From: Comamonadaceae bacterium | Lineage (GTDB): Bacteria > Pseudomonadota > Gammaproteobacteria > Burkholderiales > Burkholderiaceae_C | Assembly: GCA_947458305.1 (NCBI GenBank) | Contig: CANGZO010000002.1 | Span: 1-32,763 of the forward strand | Length of the DNA stretch: 32,763 nt | Reading direction: 5' to 3' | Shown: positions 21,180 through 28,843 of the stretch, one piece after another | Position numbering within the stretch: position 1 is the first letter of the stretch | Layout: the number at the start of each line of letters is the position of its first letter | The notes under the pieces: generated by a model | What the model saw: only the letters and a program-made list of their open reading frames with translations | What the model was told of the DNA's origin: nothing | Databases searched by the model: none | Program-made: the position numbers and the translations under genes

Positions 21180-21370
21180 GCTGCCGATTGTTGCCGTGCG
21201 ATGGGCTTGAGTTGGGGCTCGGTTCCGCCCAGTTGCGCCAAGCGATGGGCACTTTCGCGCTGAACAAGGGCCAACAAGGCTTCTCGCAGCAGCTGCGTGC
21301 GCTCAGTTAACCCGCTGATCTTCTGCGCTTGGGCCAGCAATTGATCATCGAGTGTCAGTGTGGTTCTCAT
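21176..21370 (-). CDS. vapB: VapB-family antitoxin
   Basis: 64 residues. MRTTLTLDDQLLAQAQKISG is the ribbon-helix-helix start of the VapB type that pairs with this VapC subfamily (LTERTQLLREALLALV...R). The ATG at 21370 has AAGGAC upstream (7-nt gap); a TTG two codons earlier is less likely. It should bind VapC through its C-terminus and repress the operator upstream. Confidence 0.9.
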   Translation of the reverse strand: MRTTLTLDDQLLAQAQKISGLTERTQLLREALLALVQRESAHRLAQLGGTEPQLKPIARQQSAA

Positions 21371-21406
21371 GGCCAAGGTCCTTTGATCATCAAAATTCGC
21401 ATCATT

Positions 21407-21418
21407 TTATTCGAATAA
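21407..21418 (-). promoter_or_regulatory. vapBC operator candidate
   Basis: Perfect 12-bp palindrome TTATTCGAATAA, 37 nt upstream of the vapB ATG, overlapping a -10-like TAAAAT on the minus strand. It abuts the orphan MntA 5' end at 21423-21461. Confidence 0.5.
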
Positions 21419-21422
21419 TGAT

Positions 21423-21461
21423 GCCTTGGATGGTGTCGATTTGGGCGGGGATGAGGCGCAT
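21423..21461 (-). pseudogene. Orphan 39-nt copy of the MntA 5' end
   Basis: The minus strand from 21461 reads MRLIPAQIDTIQG, 36 of 39 bases identical to the start of the MntA genes, and then runs into the vapBC promoter. It is preceded by a REP unit exactly as MntA copy 2 is. This indicates that vapBC replaced the body of a fourth module. Confidence 0.75.
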
Positions 21462-21467
21462 GTTTTT

Positions 21468-21500
21468 GTCGGGGCTAAAGCCCCCGACCTACGGGGTCAT
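21468..21500 (-). repeat. REP unit, GTCGGGG family, copy 2
   Basis: Arms GTCGGGGC and GCCCCCGAC around TAAA, followed by CTACGGGGTCAT. It lies between the stop of HepT copy 1 and the orphan MntA start. Confidence 0.8.
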
Positions 21501-22045
21501 TGTGTTTTTTTGTATTGATTTGACACTTGTTGAAATTCAATAGCAAAGTCTTGACTGAGCGGCTCGACTTTCAACTGTTCTGCGCAATAGCTCATGAATT
21601 TGGCAGCAATGCGAACCTGTTCAGGCACCAATTCATGCAAGGTGTTGAAGTGCTCCGCGACTTTGTCGTAGTCGGTTTCGTAGTCATGTGCGGCCAGATT
21701 GCGGGCCGTTCTGGCCAGTTGCCAAGATTCAATGCTGGTCACAACACCCTGCTTTTCAAACAGTGCCAACACTTTGATGAAGCTGTCAGCTTGTTCACCC
21801 GACAACAACAGGCTGTGCCGCATGGCCGAACCCGTTGTGTCTTGCAATTTGGCAAACCGTTCGTTGACTGCAGCCAAGGCTTCAAAGAGCGGATTGTCTT
21901 TTTTGTGCTCGCTCAAATAAGCGCCCGACAATGGCCAAGTGATGGTGCTGGTGCTGGCATTCAAAAAATACACGCAGCGCTGAATGGCTTCCAGCAATCC
22001 CGCCAGATGCTCACGCTGGTTTCCTAACAGTTGCTCGGTGCTCAT
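21497..22045 (-). CDS. HepT-like HEPN RNase toxin, module 1
   Basis: 182 residues, alpha-helical. It carries the HEPN/HepT signature RX4HXY at R115 (RNLAAHDY, with H120 and Y122). In the characterised HepT/MntA system, MntA inactivates the RNase by adding AMP units to the tyrosine of this motif. FAKLQDTTGSAMRHSLL in the middle helix also matches the other HepT copies here. Its ATG overlaps the MntA 1 stop by 4 nt. It differs strongly in sequence from copies 2 and 3 although the MntA partners start alike. Target RNA unknown. Confidence 0.85.
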   Translation of the reverse strand: MSTEQLLGNQREHLAGLLEAIQRCVYFLNASTSTITWPLSGAYLSEHKKDNPLFEALAAVNERFAKLQDTTGSAMRHSLLLSGEQADSFIKVLALFEKQGVVTSIESWQLARTARNLAAHDYETDYDKVAEHFNTLHELVPEQVRIAAKFMSYCAEQLKVEPLSQDFAIEFQQVSNQYKKTQ

Positions 22046-22344
22046 TTCACGAACCCCGTCAAAACCTGGGCTTGGCTGCGTGCCATGCGTGCAAATGCGC
22101 TGGCGTGCTGTGGTGAAGCGGTCACGATGTCGACTGGAAGCTGTAGTTGCATCTCCAGCCGGTTTTTGATGCGGGCACGATCCAGCAGCACTGGCTCCGG
22201 CTGCGCCTCGATCAAGAGATCCACGTCTCCCCCTCGCCGACTGTCATCCAACCGCGAACCAAACAGAGACACCACCGCACCCTCACCCAGCACCGCGTGC
22301 ACGGTGCTTTGGATGGTGTCGATTTGGGCGGGGGTCAGGCGCAT
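22042..22344 (-). CDS. MntA-like minimal nucleotidyltransferase antitoxin, module 1
   Basis: 100 residues. VSLFGSRLDDSRRGGDVDLL contains GSx9DxD (G29, S30, D40, D42), the metal-binding active site of MNT-type nucleotidyltransferases. By analogy with MntA it would AMPylate and silence the HepT encoded next to it. The first 59 bases are identical to MntA 2 and differ at one base from MntA 3, while the C-terminal halves have diverged. Confidence 0.9.
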   Translation of the reverse strand: MRLTPAQIDTIQSTVHAVLGEGAVVSLFGSRLDDSRRGGDVDLLIEAQPEPVLLDRARIKNRLEMQLQLPVDIVTASPQHASAFARMARSQAQVLTGFVK

Positions 22345-22363
22345 GGGTAGGTGATGGTTAAGC

Positions 22364-22825
22364 TTATTTTTTGGTGTACGTGGCTTGGCAAAAGCTGTTG
22401 AGCTGTTCGTGCCATGCCAACAGCTCTGGTGCAGCCTGAATCATTTGCTCGAAGAATTCATGCAGCGTTGCTGGATCGTCTTCGTATTCGTGGTTCACCG
22501 CGTTGCGCAGCTCGCGGATGTCTTTCCAGCGCTCCACCGATGCAATGCAGCCCAGCTTTTCCATGTAGAGAAGCACGGCGGTGAAGGGCTCGGCGGGTTT
22601 TTCTTCTTCGATGGCGATGGCTTTCATGGTTTTACCCATGTGCTCTTGGTATTCGCTGAAGCGAATGCGAAATGCTGCCAATGTTTCGTGCTGGTCTGGC
22701 TGCAAGGCGTGCCAGTCTGAGATGGGCAAAAGGGCCGCTGCCCGAGAGATGGAATAGCTCAAGTACTCCCGCATGCGGGCCAAGTGGTCCAGCTTTTTAA
22801 AGATCAAAGCAATGTGTTCGCTCAC
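22364..22825 (-). CDS. HepT-like HEPN RNase toxin, module 2
   Basis: 153 residues, helical. RX4HXY at R107 (RNAVNHEY, with H112 and Y114); the preceding LGCIASVERWKDIREL equals the LGWIESAETWLEIRKL element of copy 3. The ATG overlaps the MntA 2 stop by 4 nt, so the pair is translationally coupled. The closing region has no REP unit, and MntA 1 starts 19 nt downstream. Confidence 0.88.
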   Translation of the reverse strand: MSEHIALIFKKLDHLARMREYLSYSISRAAALLPISDWHALQPDQHETLAAFRIRFSEYQEHMGKTMKAIAIEEEKPAEPFTAVLLYMEKLGCIASVERWKDIRELRNAVNHEYEDDPATLHEFFEQMIQAAPELLAWHEQLNSFCQATYTKK

Positions 22826-23106
22826 AGGCGGATGCCTTGTTGTTTGGCGATCAGCGCGATGGGGCTGCGGTCGCCATGCGGTTTGACGATCAAATCTACC
22901 GGCAAATCAAGCTGGTCTTGCAGGCTGACTTTGCAGCGGATTTTTTTCATCAAATCAGGTTGCGCGGTTTCCACGTACAAGTCCACGTCACCGCCTTTTT
23001 GCTGGTCATTGACCCGCGACCCAAACAGCGTGACCTGCGCATCCTCCCCCAGCACCGCGTGCACGGTGCTTTGGATGGTGTCGATTTGGGCGGGGGTCAG
23101 GCGCAT
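22822..23106 (-). CDS. MntA-like minimal nucleotidyltransferase antitoxin, module 2
   Basis: 94 residues. VTLFGSRVNDQQKGGDVDLYVE holds the complete GSx9DxD site (G29, S30, D40, D42). The start ATG follows directly after a REP unit (GCCCCGAC then AAAAAT, ATG). DNA identity with MntA 3 extends further into the gene than with MntA 1, through the segment that encodes AQVTLFGSRV. Confidence 0.9.
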   Translation of the reverse strand: MRLTPAQIDTIQSTVHAVLGEDAQVTLFGSRVNDQQKGGDVDLYVETAQPDLMKKIRCKVSLQDQLDLPVDLIVKPHGDRSPIALIAKQQGIRL

Positions 23107-23112
23107 ATTTTT

Positions 23113-23145
23113 GTCGGGGCTAAAGCCACCGACCTACGGGGTCAT
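23113..23145 (-). repeat. REP unit, GTCGGGG family, copy 3
   Basis: Arms GTCGGGGC and GCCACCGAC around TAAA, followed by CTACGGGGTCAT. It provides the TAG stop codon of HepT 3 and ends 7 nt before the MntA 2 ATG, so it spans the whole junction between modules 3 and 2. Confidence 0.8.
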
Positions 23146-23613
23146 TAGTTGGGTTGCTTTGGCGATCATGGCCTCGCCTGCTTTGACCAGCGTGCTCACA
23201 TGCTGGTGACCAGCTTGGAGGGCGCTGGTCAGGATGGCGAGGTCTTCAATGTATTCATGCACCATTTGGTTGCGCAGTTTTCGAATTTCAAGCCAGGTTT
23301 CCGCCGATTCGATCCAACCCAGATGCTCGGCACGGTCAAGGTTGTCAATGGCAGCACCAGGTTTTTCTGCCACGGCCATCAACAGTTGCGGCAAAAACTT
23401 GTCGCCAATGTTGTCTTGCAAGCGCCCAAAACGGCTGACAAATGCGTCCAGCCGTTCGGCCAAAATGGGATCGGTCTCGATTTTTTGCGCTGCTTCGATG
23501 GTGAACAAATCGGCAAACAGTCGTCGATCTGTATCGAGTAAGTGCTTGATTTCTTTTTGCGTGATGCGGCAAAGAAATGTCAGGCGTTCGTGCTGAGCTT
23601 GCTGGAGCTTCAC
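23134..23613 (-). CDS. HepT-like HEPN RNase toxin, module 3
   Basis: 159 residues. FVSRFGRLQDNIGDKFLPQL and IESAETWLEIRKLRNQMVHEY carry the HepT motif RX4HXY (R114, H119, Y121). The last residues (LMTP) and the stop lie in the REP unit, so the original C-terminus may have been trimmed or replaced. ATG overlaps the MntA 3 stop by 4 nt. Confidence 0.9.
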   Translation of the reverse strand: MKLQQAQHERLTFLCRITQKEIKHLLDTDRRLFADLFTIEAAQKIETDPILAERLDAFVSRFGRLQDNIGDKFLPQLLMAVAEKPGAAIDNLDRAEHLGWIESAETWLEIRKLRNQMVHEYIEDLAILTSALQAGHQHVSTLVKAGEAMIAKATQLMTP

Positions 23614-23909
23614 AACCGTACCCCTTCTTGGCTGGCAATACGGTGGATGGGTTGCTCCAACAAGTTGGGGGCTTTCAAAAGAACATCCACTTTACGGCCG
23701 TGCATCACGCGCGAGATGCGGCTGGCAATACGGGCGGACACCACGGCGGGGTCTTCAATGCCTTGTTGGACTTCCACCATCAAATCGACATCACCACCCT
23801 TGAGGCTATCGTCCACCCTAGATCCAAACAGCGTGACCTGCGCACCCTCCCCCAGCACCGCGTGCACGGTGCTTTGGATGGTGTCGATTTGGGCGGGGGT
23901 GAGGCGCAT
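23610..23909 (-). CDS. MntA-like minimal nucleotidyltransferase antitoxin, module 3
   Basis: 99 residues. VTLFGSRVDDSLKGGDVDLMVE gives GSx9DxD (G29, S30, D40, D42). The ATG lies only 10 nt after the stop of the Wza-like gene and there is no room for a separate promoter of normal size, so the array is probably transcribed from the polysaccharide promoter, at least in part. The C-terminal half (VDVLLKAPNLLEQPIHRIAS) differs from the other copies, in line with a different HepT partner. Confidence 0.92.
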   Translation of the reverse strand: MRLTPAQIDTIQSTVHAVLGEGAQVTLFGSRVDDSLKGGDVDLMVEVQQGIEDPAVVSARIASRISRVMHGRKVDVLLKAPNLLEQPIHRIASQEGVRL

Positions 23910-23919
23910 GGGGTAGGGA

Positions 23920-26349
23920 TCAGTTGCGTAAGGTGCGGATGGCGGCGGCGCCGATGCCGAGGTTGCTGAAGATCTGGGTCCAGTCGCGCAGGGCGCGGAC
24001 CAAGAAGTTGTAGCTGCTCTCGCGGTCTATTTTTGCGGGAACGACCAGTGTGTCGCCGGGCATGACGGCTAGGCTTTCAAAGTTATTGAAAAAGCTGGCA
24101 CCTTGGCGGCTGAGGATCGAGCCGTCGGCGCGCACCACAAAGGCGGCTTTGGCATTGGCCTCTTCGGTCAGGCCGGCTGATTTGATGACATCGCCCACCG
24201 TGCGCCCGGGTTTGTAGATCAGGCTGTTTTCATTGTTGACACTGCCCGCCGCGGACACGAATGCGGGCAAGCTGGGCACCAAGAAAGTGTCGCCGTCTTC
24301 AAGGGGCAAAGCCGGCAATGTAGCCTGCAGGCTTCGCAGCGTTTCGGTGGACAAGGGCTCTGACAAAGTGCTGCGAGCATGCAAGGCAGGGTTTAACTCG
24401 AGCGACACGCGGCCTTGGCTGCGCATGGTTTTGAGCTTGTCGATTTGCGCGCGCTGCTGAGCCATTTGCTGTTGTTGGAGCGCAGACGCCTGGGCGACGC
24501 GGTCGGGCGACAAATTGGCGGTCAAGGTGGCGCTGGCACTGGAGGCTTGGGCCTCTAGGCGGCGAATGACTTGGTCGAGGTTTTTTTGCTGTTGCTGGCG
24601 CACCGATTCGCGGGTGAATTCGGCGCCAAACAAATAGGCCTCCGAGGTGAGGCCACCCACGCGTTGCAACAGTTGAGGCAAAGTTTCGCCTGGGTTGATT
24701 TGGTAGATACCGGGCACCTTGACCTCACCGCCAATGCGCACAAACTGGGTGCGCCTGGACACAGGCACCGGCACATCGTTGACGCTGAATACGGTGACCA
24801 CGTCGCCGGGCTGCAGGACCAAATTGTGCTGGGGGTCCTTGTCAATCACCGCTTTGCGCAAGTTAAAGGTCACCAAGTTGGTTTTCACCTCTTTGGGGTC
24901 GAGGCGCTCAATGGCGGCATAGTCCCAATTGACTTCTTGCAGCAGGTTTTTAACGTCGTTCAAAACCTGCACTTTGTTGATGGTTTCAGGCTCCTTCAAT
25001 TGGACCAGGCCGTTTTTGCGCACGAAGTAATCACTCTGAATCAAGGCCTGCGGCTCGGGGATCAGGTCCGAGATGCGCATGCCGCTGATGAAGCTGTAGC
25101 GCAAGGGTGCGGCCACGTTGCCGCGCAAGGTGACGGCATTTGAAAACTGAGGGCTGATGGCAAACAGGGTGAGCACATCACCGTCTTGCAGGGTTTGCTG
25201 CAGGCCCTGTGCATTGAGCACGATTTCTTGCACTTGGCGGGGGTGCTTCTGCTGGGGCGAAACCCGCTCGAGCAAGGCTTTTTGGGGCGTGGTGAGAGAG
25301 GCCAAACCACCGCCCAGCTGCAAGATGGATTGCACGGTGTTGCCGGGCTTGAGTTCGTAAATGGCCTGGTGGTCGGTGGCGCCCGTGAGGGCCACGCGCG
25401 GACCCGCTGGCGGGATCATGATGACGTCGCCCGGCTGCAGGCGGGCGTCTTTGCTTTTGTCGCCTTGGGCGATGAAGTCGTACAGGTCGAGCGTGGTGAT
25501 GGTCTGGCCGCCGCGCTTGAGCTGGATGTTGCGCATGCTGCCGTTGGCACCCGGGCCGCCACTGGCAAACACCGCGTTGACCAAGGTGGACAAACTGCTC
25601 AAGTTGTAAGTGCCCGGCTGCTGGGCTTGGCCGACCACATAAACCGTGATGCCGCGCAACTTGCCCAGACTGGCGCTGAGCGTGACGTTGTTGAACACCG
25701 TGCTGACGTGTTTGCGCAAGGTGGATTCGAGGTCTTTGACTTGAACGCCGCTCAGCTGAACGCTGCCGATCTTGGGCAAGGTGATTTGGCCGTTGCGGTC
25801 GATGGTCTGGCTGTCGGCATAGTCCACACTGCCCCAAATGCGGATGCGCACCTCGTCGCCTTGGCCCAGCACATATTCAGCCGGGGCAGGCGCTGCAGCG
25901 TCTGGCGCATAGGTTTGGGGGTTGTCAAACAGGTTGCTGCCAAAGTGGGGCAACAGGTTGCCGGTGCCGGCCTGCACAAAACGCTGAAACTGGCTAAGAG
26001 TAGGTGTGCGGGGCGCGCGTTGTGGGGTGAGCGCGCCGCTGGGGGCGTCTGAGGCGCCCAAGTCGCGGCCTTGCTGCGAGCCTGGCGCTTGTGCGCCACC
26101 CATGGGGTTGGGTGCAGTTGGCAAAGCACCCAACGGGGCACCTGCTGAGCCGGGCACACCCTGAGCCGCGCTCGGATTGCCCACAAAACCGCCAGCACCA
26201 CCCATGCCCGCAAAACCAGACAATGACGGGGCAGCCACTGTTGCGGCCACCTGCATTTGCGCCTGGGCCTGAAAGCCGATTGCAGCAAGGAGCGACAGCA
26301 GCAAGACATGGGCCACAGATTGCGAGTGCTTCTGGAACTTGTGAAACAT
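23920..26349 (-). CDS. Polysaccharide export outer-membrane protein (Wza-like, multi-SLBB)
   Basis: 809 residues from the ATG at 26349 (longer starts at 26385 and a TTG at 26424 exist; none has a Shine-Dalgarno). A signal peptide MFHKFQKHSQSVAHVLLLSL-LAAIGFQAQAQ is followed by a low-complexity linker. A Poly_export domain begins at about residue 157 (AEYVLGQGDEVRIRIWGSVD) and is followed by several SLBB domains (for example VYVVGQAQQPGTYNLSSLST, VRIGGEVKVPGIYQINPGE, PGRTVGDVIKSAGL). It is about twice the length of E. coli Wza and shows no lipobox cysteine. It would form the export channel for the polymer. First large gene after the ops-like element. Confidence 0.92.
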   Translation of the reverse strand: MFHKFQKHSQSVAHVLLLSLLAAIGFQAQAQMQVAATVAAPSLSGFAGMGGAGGFVGNPSAAQGVPGSAGAPLGALPTAPNPMGGAQAPGSQQGRDLGASDAPSGALTPQRAPRTPTLSQFQRFVQAGTGNLLPHFGSNLFDNPQTYAPDAAAPAPAEYVLGQGDEVRIRIWGSVDYADSQTIDRNGQITLPKIGSVQLSGVQVKDLESTLRKHVSTVFNNVTLSASLGKLRGITVYVVGQAQQPGTYNLSSLSTLVNAVFASGGPGANGSMRNIQLKRGGQTITTLDLYDFIAQGDKSKDARLQPGDVIMIPPAGPRVALTGATDHQAIYELKPGNTVQSILQLGGGLASLTTPQKALLERVSPQQKHPRQVQEIVLNAQGLQQTLQDGDVLTLFAISPQFSNAVTLRGNVAAPLRYSFISGMRISDLIPEPQALIQSDYFVRKNGLVQLKEPETINKVQVLNDVKNLLQEVNWDYAAIERLDPKEVKTNLVTFNLRKAVIDKDPQHNLVLQPGDVVTVFSVNDVPVPVSRRTQFVRIGGEVKVPGIYQINPGETLPQLLQRVGGLTSEAYLFGAEFTRESVRQQQQKNLDQVIRRLEAQASSASATLTANLSPDRVAQASALQQQQMAQQRAQIDKLKTMRSQGRVSLELNPALHARSTLSEPLSTETLRSLQATLPALPLEDGDTFLVPSLPAFVSAAGSVNNENSLIYKPGRTVGDVIKSAGLTEEANAKAAFVVRADGSILSRQGASFFNNFESLAVMPGDTLVVPAKIDRESSYNFLVRALRDWTQIFSNLGIGAAAIRTLRN

Positions 26350-26387
26350 ATGTGATGACAAATTAGGAGGGGTGCTGCGCGACATGC

Positions 26388-26398
26388 AGGCTACCGCA
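26388..26398 (-). promoter_or_regulatory. ops-like element in the leader of the polysaccharide operon
   Basis: The minus strand reads TGCGGTAGCCT, which matches the RfaH recruitment sequence ops (GGCGGTAGYNT) in all but the first base. It lies 38 nt upstream of the Wza-like ATG and downstream of an RfaH-like gene, the expected place in a JUMPstart-type leader. Confidence 0.6.
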
Positions 26399-26527
26399 AT
26401 GTTGATGCTGGAACAACAACACAATCATGAGCAGCGGTTTTGCTAAAAATACAAAAACAACAACTGTCTATCTTAACCTGTGCAGATTAATCGGTTCTGA
26501 CGGTTGGCGACAAAGATCTGTGTGTAC

Positions 26528-27079
26528 TTATTGGGTGACGTCGACTTGGTGGTGTTCCAGCTGCACCAAGGTGGGGCGCCCCAGAATTTCGAGCAGCACG
26601 GCCACCCTTTTGCTGGACACGCTTTGAATCAGGCCCTCAACCCCGCCCAGGGCGTTGTGCTTGAGGCGCACCGTTTGACCCACTTTGAGGTTGCTGAGCT
26701 CTTGCAAGGTGGCTTGGTTGCGGTCTTGTTCAAGTTGGCGGATGCGTTGCACCAAGTCGTCATGCAGTTGGGCGGGTTCGAAGCCAAAACGCACGATGGT
26801 GGCAATGCCTTTGGTGCTGCGCACGGCCGAGATGCTTTGGTCTGGCTTGCTGGGCCGGAACAGGATGTAGCGAGGGAACATGGGCTCAAACAGCGCCACC
26901 GGGCCTTGCTCGGTTTTTTTGAATTTTTTGTACAGCGGCAGGTAGGCTTCAAAGGCTTGCCGCACCAAGTTGTCTTGGGCAATCGACTCTTGACGGGGTT
27001 TGGTGTACGCCAAGTACCAGCGGTCAGGTGGAGCGCTTGGAAGCCAAGGGGCGTCTGTTGTTTGCGGGTTCTGAGTCAT
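26528..27079 (-). CDS. rfaH: RfaH/NusG-family transcription antiterminator
   Basis: 183 residues. The N-terminal NusG-like domain starts WYLAYTKPRQESIAQDNLVR and continues YLPLYKKF, then LFEPMFPRYILFR; the C-terminal KOW domain is LKVGQTVRLKHNALGGVEGL. The TKPRQE start and the FPRYiF stretch are shared by RfaH and its paralogues rather than housekeeping NusG. It would load on RNA polymerase at the ops-like element 130 nt downstream and suppress termination across the polysaccharide operon. It may instead be a locus-specific NusG paralogue with its own target. Confidence 0.9.
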   Translation of the reverse strand: MTQNPQTTDAPWLPSAPPDRWYLAYTKPRQESIAQDNLVRQAFEAYLPLYKKFKKTEQGPVALFEPMFPRYILFRPSKPDQSISAVRSTKGIATIVRFGFEPAQLHDDLVQRIRQLEQDRNQATLQELSNLKVGQTVRLKHNALGGVEGLIQSVSSKRVAVLLEILGRPTLVQLEHHQVDVTQ

Positions 27080-27167
27080 TCTGCTGTCACAATTTTTTTG
27101 ATTTTACGTTCAGTAAGCCGCTGGGATGGATCGATGATAATTGAGCGATTCTTTTATTTATAAATTT

Positions 27168-28745
27168 ATGCAACGTTTTTTTTATGGGCTCGGTTTGGTG
27201 GCTTTGTGGGCCGGTGCGGGGCAGGTGCATGCGCAGCCAGGGTCACAGACAAGTGCCAGTGTGCCCTTCACCCCCAGTTGGGCGGCTCGGCATTATTTGC
27301 AGTGGCTGGGTGACCATGCGGGCTTGCCTTTGACGGGCAGCCACTAGCCTTTGCCTGCTGCGGCGGTTCGGCAGGCACTGGACAGGATGGCGCCAGCAGC
27401 AGCCCAGGCCGATGTGCAAACGGCCCGCGACTTTGTGCTGAAAGAGCTGGACATGGCACAGAACCAAGGGCGTGCCCAAGTGCATTTGCGCTCGGAGTCT
27501 GAGGCGCTCAATGGCTATGGCGAGAACTACACGCCGGGCAGCAGTGCGCAGCTGAGTTCTGCCGAGTTGCGCCGCTCATGGGGCGATGTGTCGGTGGCGG
27601 GCCGTTTGGGTGTGCGAGTAGAAGCCAACCCCAATTCTCTGCAGTCACAGTTCAGTGGCATGGGCACAGAAGGCGAATTTCAGGCGCGGCTCGGTGGCAG
27701 CGCAGCAGTGCTGAGTTTTGGCGGCTGGAATGTGCAGGCGTTTTCGCACCGCCAGTGGTGGGGGCCGGGTTGGCAAAGCAGTTTGGTGAGTGGGCACAAC
27801 AACCCGTCTTGGACGGGCGCTGGCATTCAACGCGCGAGTGTGGCGCCGTCAGACAGCGCTTGGTTGAGCTGGATGGGCCCTTGGAACCTGGATGTGTTTG
27901 TGGCCAAAGCGCAAGACCCCCGGGTGGTGGCCAACCAGCCACAGGGCTTTATGTTTTCGGGCATGCGCCTGACCATGAAGCCCCAGCCTTGGCTGGAAGT
28001 GGGCCTGAGCCGTGGTCTGCAGACCGGCGGTGCTGGCAGGCCCAGTGGGGTCATGAACTTGGCCAAGTCATTTTTTGGGCAAGAGGTCAATAAAAACCCA
28101 GAAGACCCGTTCACCGACAGCAGCGGGCAGATTGCCGGCTACGACGTGCGGGCGCGTTGTCCCAAGTCTTGGTCAGGGATGTTGGGGTCTTGCGCCGCTT
28201 ACACCCAGTGGATGGGCGAGGATGCGGCGGGCAGCGCCATACCTTTGCCCTTCAAGTTCATGAGCCTGTGGGGCGTTGAAAGCACTTACGGCCAGGGCCA
28301 GTACCGGGTATTTGCCGAATGGGCCAACACCAATGCCTACAGCTTGCCGTGGGACACCAAGGAACGGTTTCCGGGCTATGTGAATGGTGTTTACAGCCAG
28401 GGCTACACGCAAGGCGGACGATGGGCTGGGTCTGCGCAGGGTTCGGGGTCTGAGATCTTGACCGTGGGCTGGATGGATGCGGCACGCCAACGCATGGTCA
28501 AGGTGCATGCGGGCAAAGTGCACACCAGCTTGGGTGCCTATGATCCGCGCGTGAGACCCGAGAGCCCACGAGTGGGCGCACCCCGTGGTGACTTGTGGGG
28601 CGTGAATGCCAGCCAGGTGTTTTCTTGGATGGGCATGCGCCTGACGCCCGAATTGGCCTACACCGAGTTGACTGACGGCCAAGACCAGCGGGCCAACAAA
28701 CGCCAGAACTTGCGCGTGGGGCTGGTGGTGGCTGTGCCGCTCTGA
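27168..28745 (+). pseudogene. wzi: Wzi-family capsule assembly protein interrupted by an amber codon
   Basis: A signal peptide (MQRFFYGLGLVALWAGAGQV, then HAQ) is followed by FTPSWAARHYLQWLGDHAGL and then, at codon 60, TAG (27345-27347). The same frame continues PLPAAAVRQALDRMAPAAAQ and stays open for about 465 codons with Wzi features such as FGGWNVQAFSHRQWWGPGWQ, GVESTYGQGQYRVFAEWANT and RQNLRVGLVVAVPL. Family members usually have WPLP at this point, so TGG to TAG is the likely change. The beta-barrel protein anchors capsule or exopolysaccharide at the outer membrane. One base change, suppression or a sequencing error would decide whether it is functional. Confidence 0.85.
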
Positions 28746-28794
28746 TGGCCGTTCCGCTTGAGCGACCCGTTCAGCTGAGACAATAGCCTGCACC

Positions 28795-28817
28795 GGGCCT
28801 CAGGGCCCTCTTTTTTT
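28795..28817 (+). terminator. Rho-independent terminator after wzi
   Basis: Stem GGGCC (28795-28799) and GGCCC (28804-28808) with a 4-base loop, followed by TC and seven T residues. It lies 50 nt beyond the wzi stop codon. Confidence 0.75.
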
Positions 28818-28843
28818 ACACAGGCGCCCCAGGGCGGCATGGC

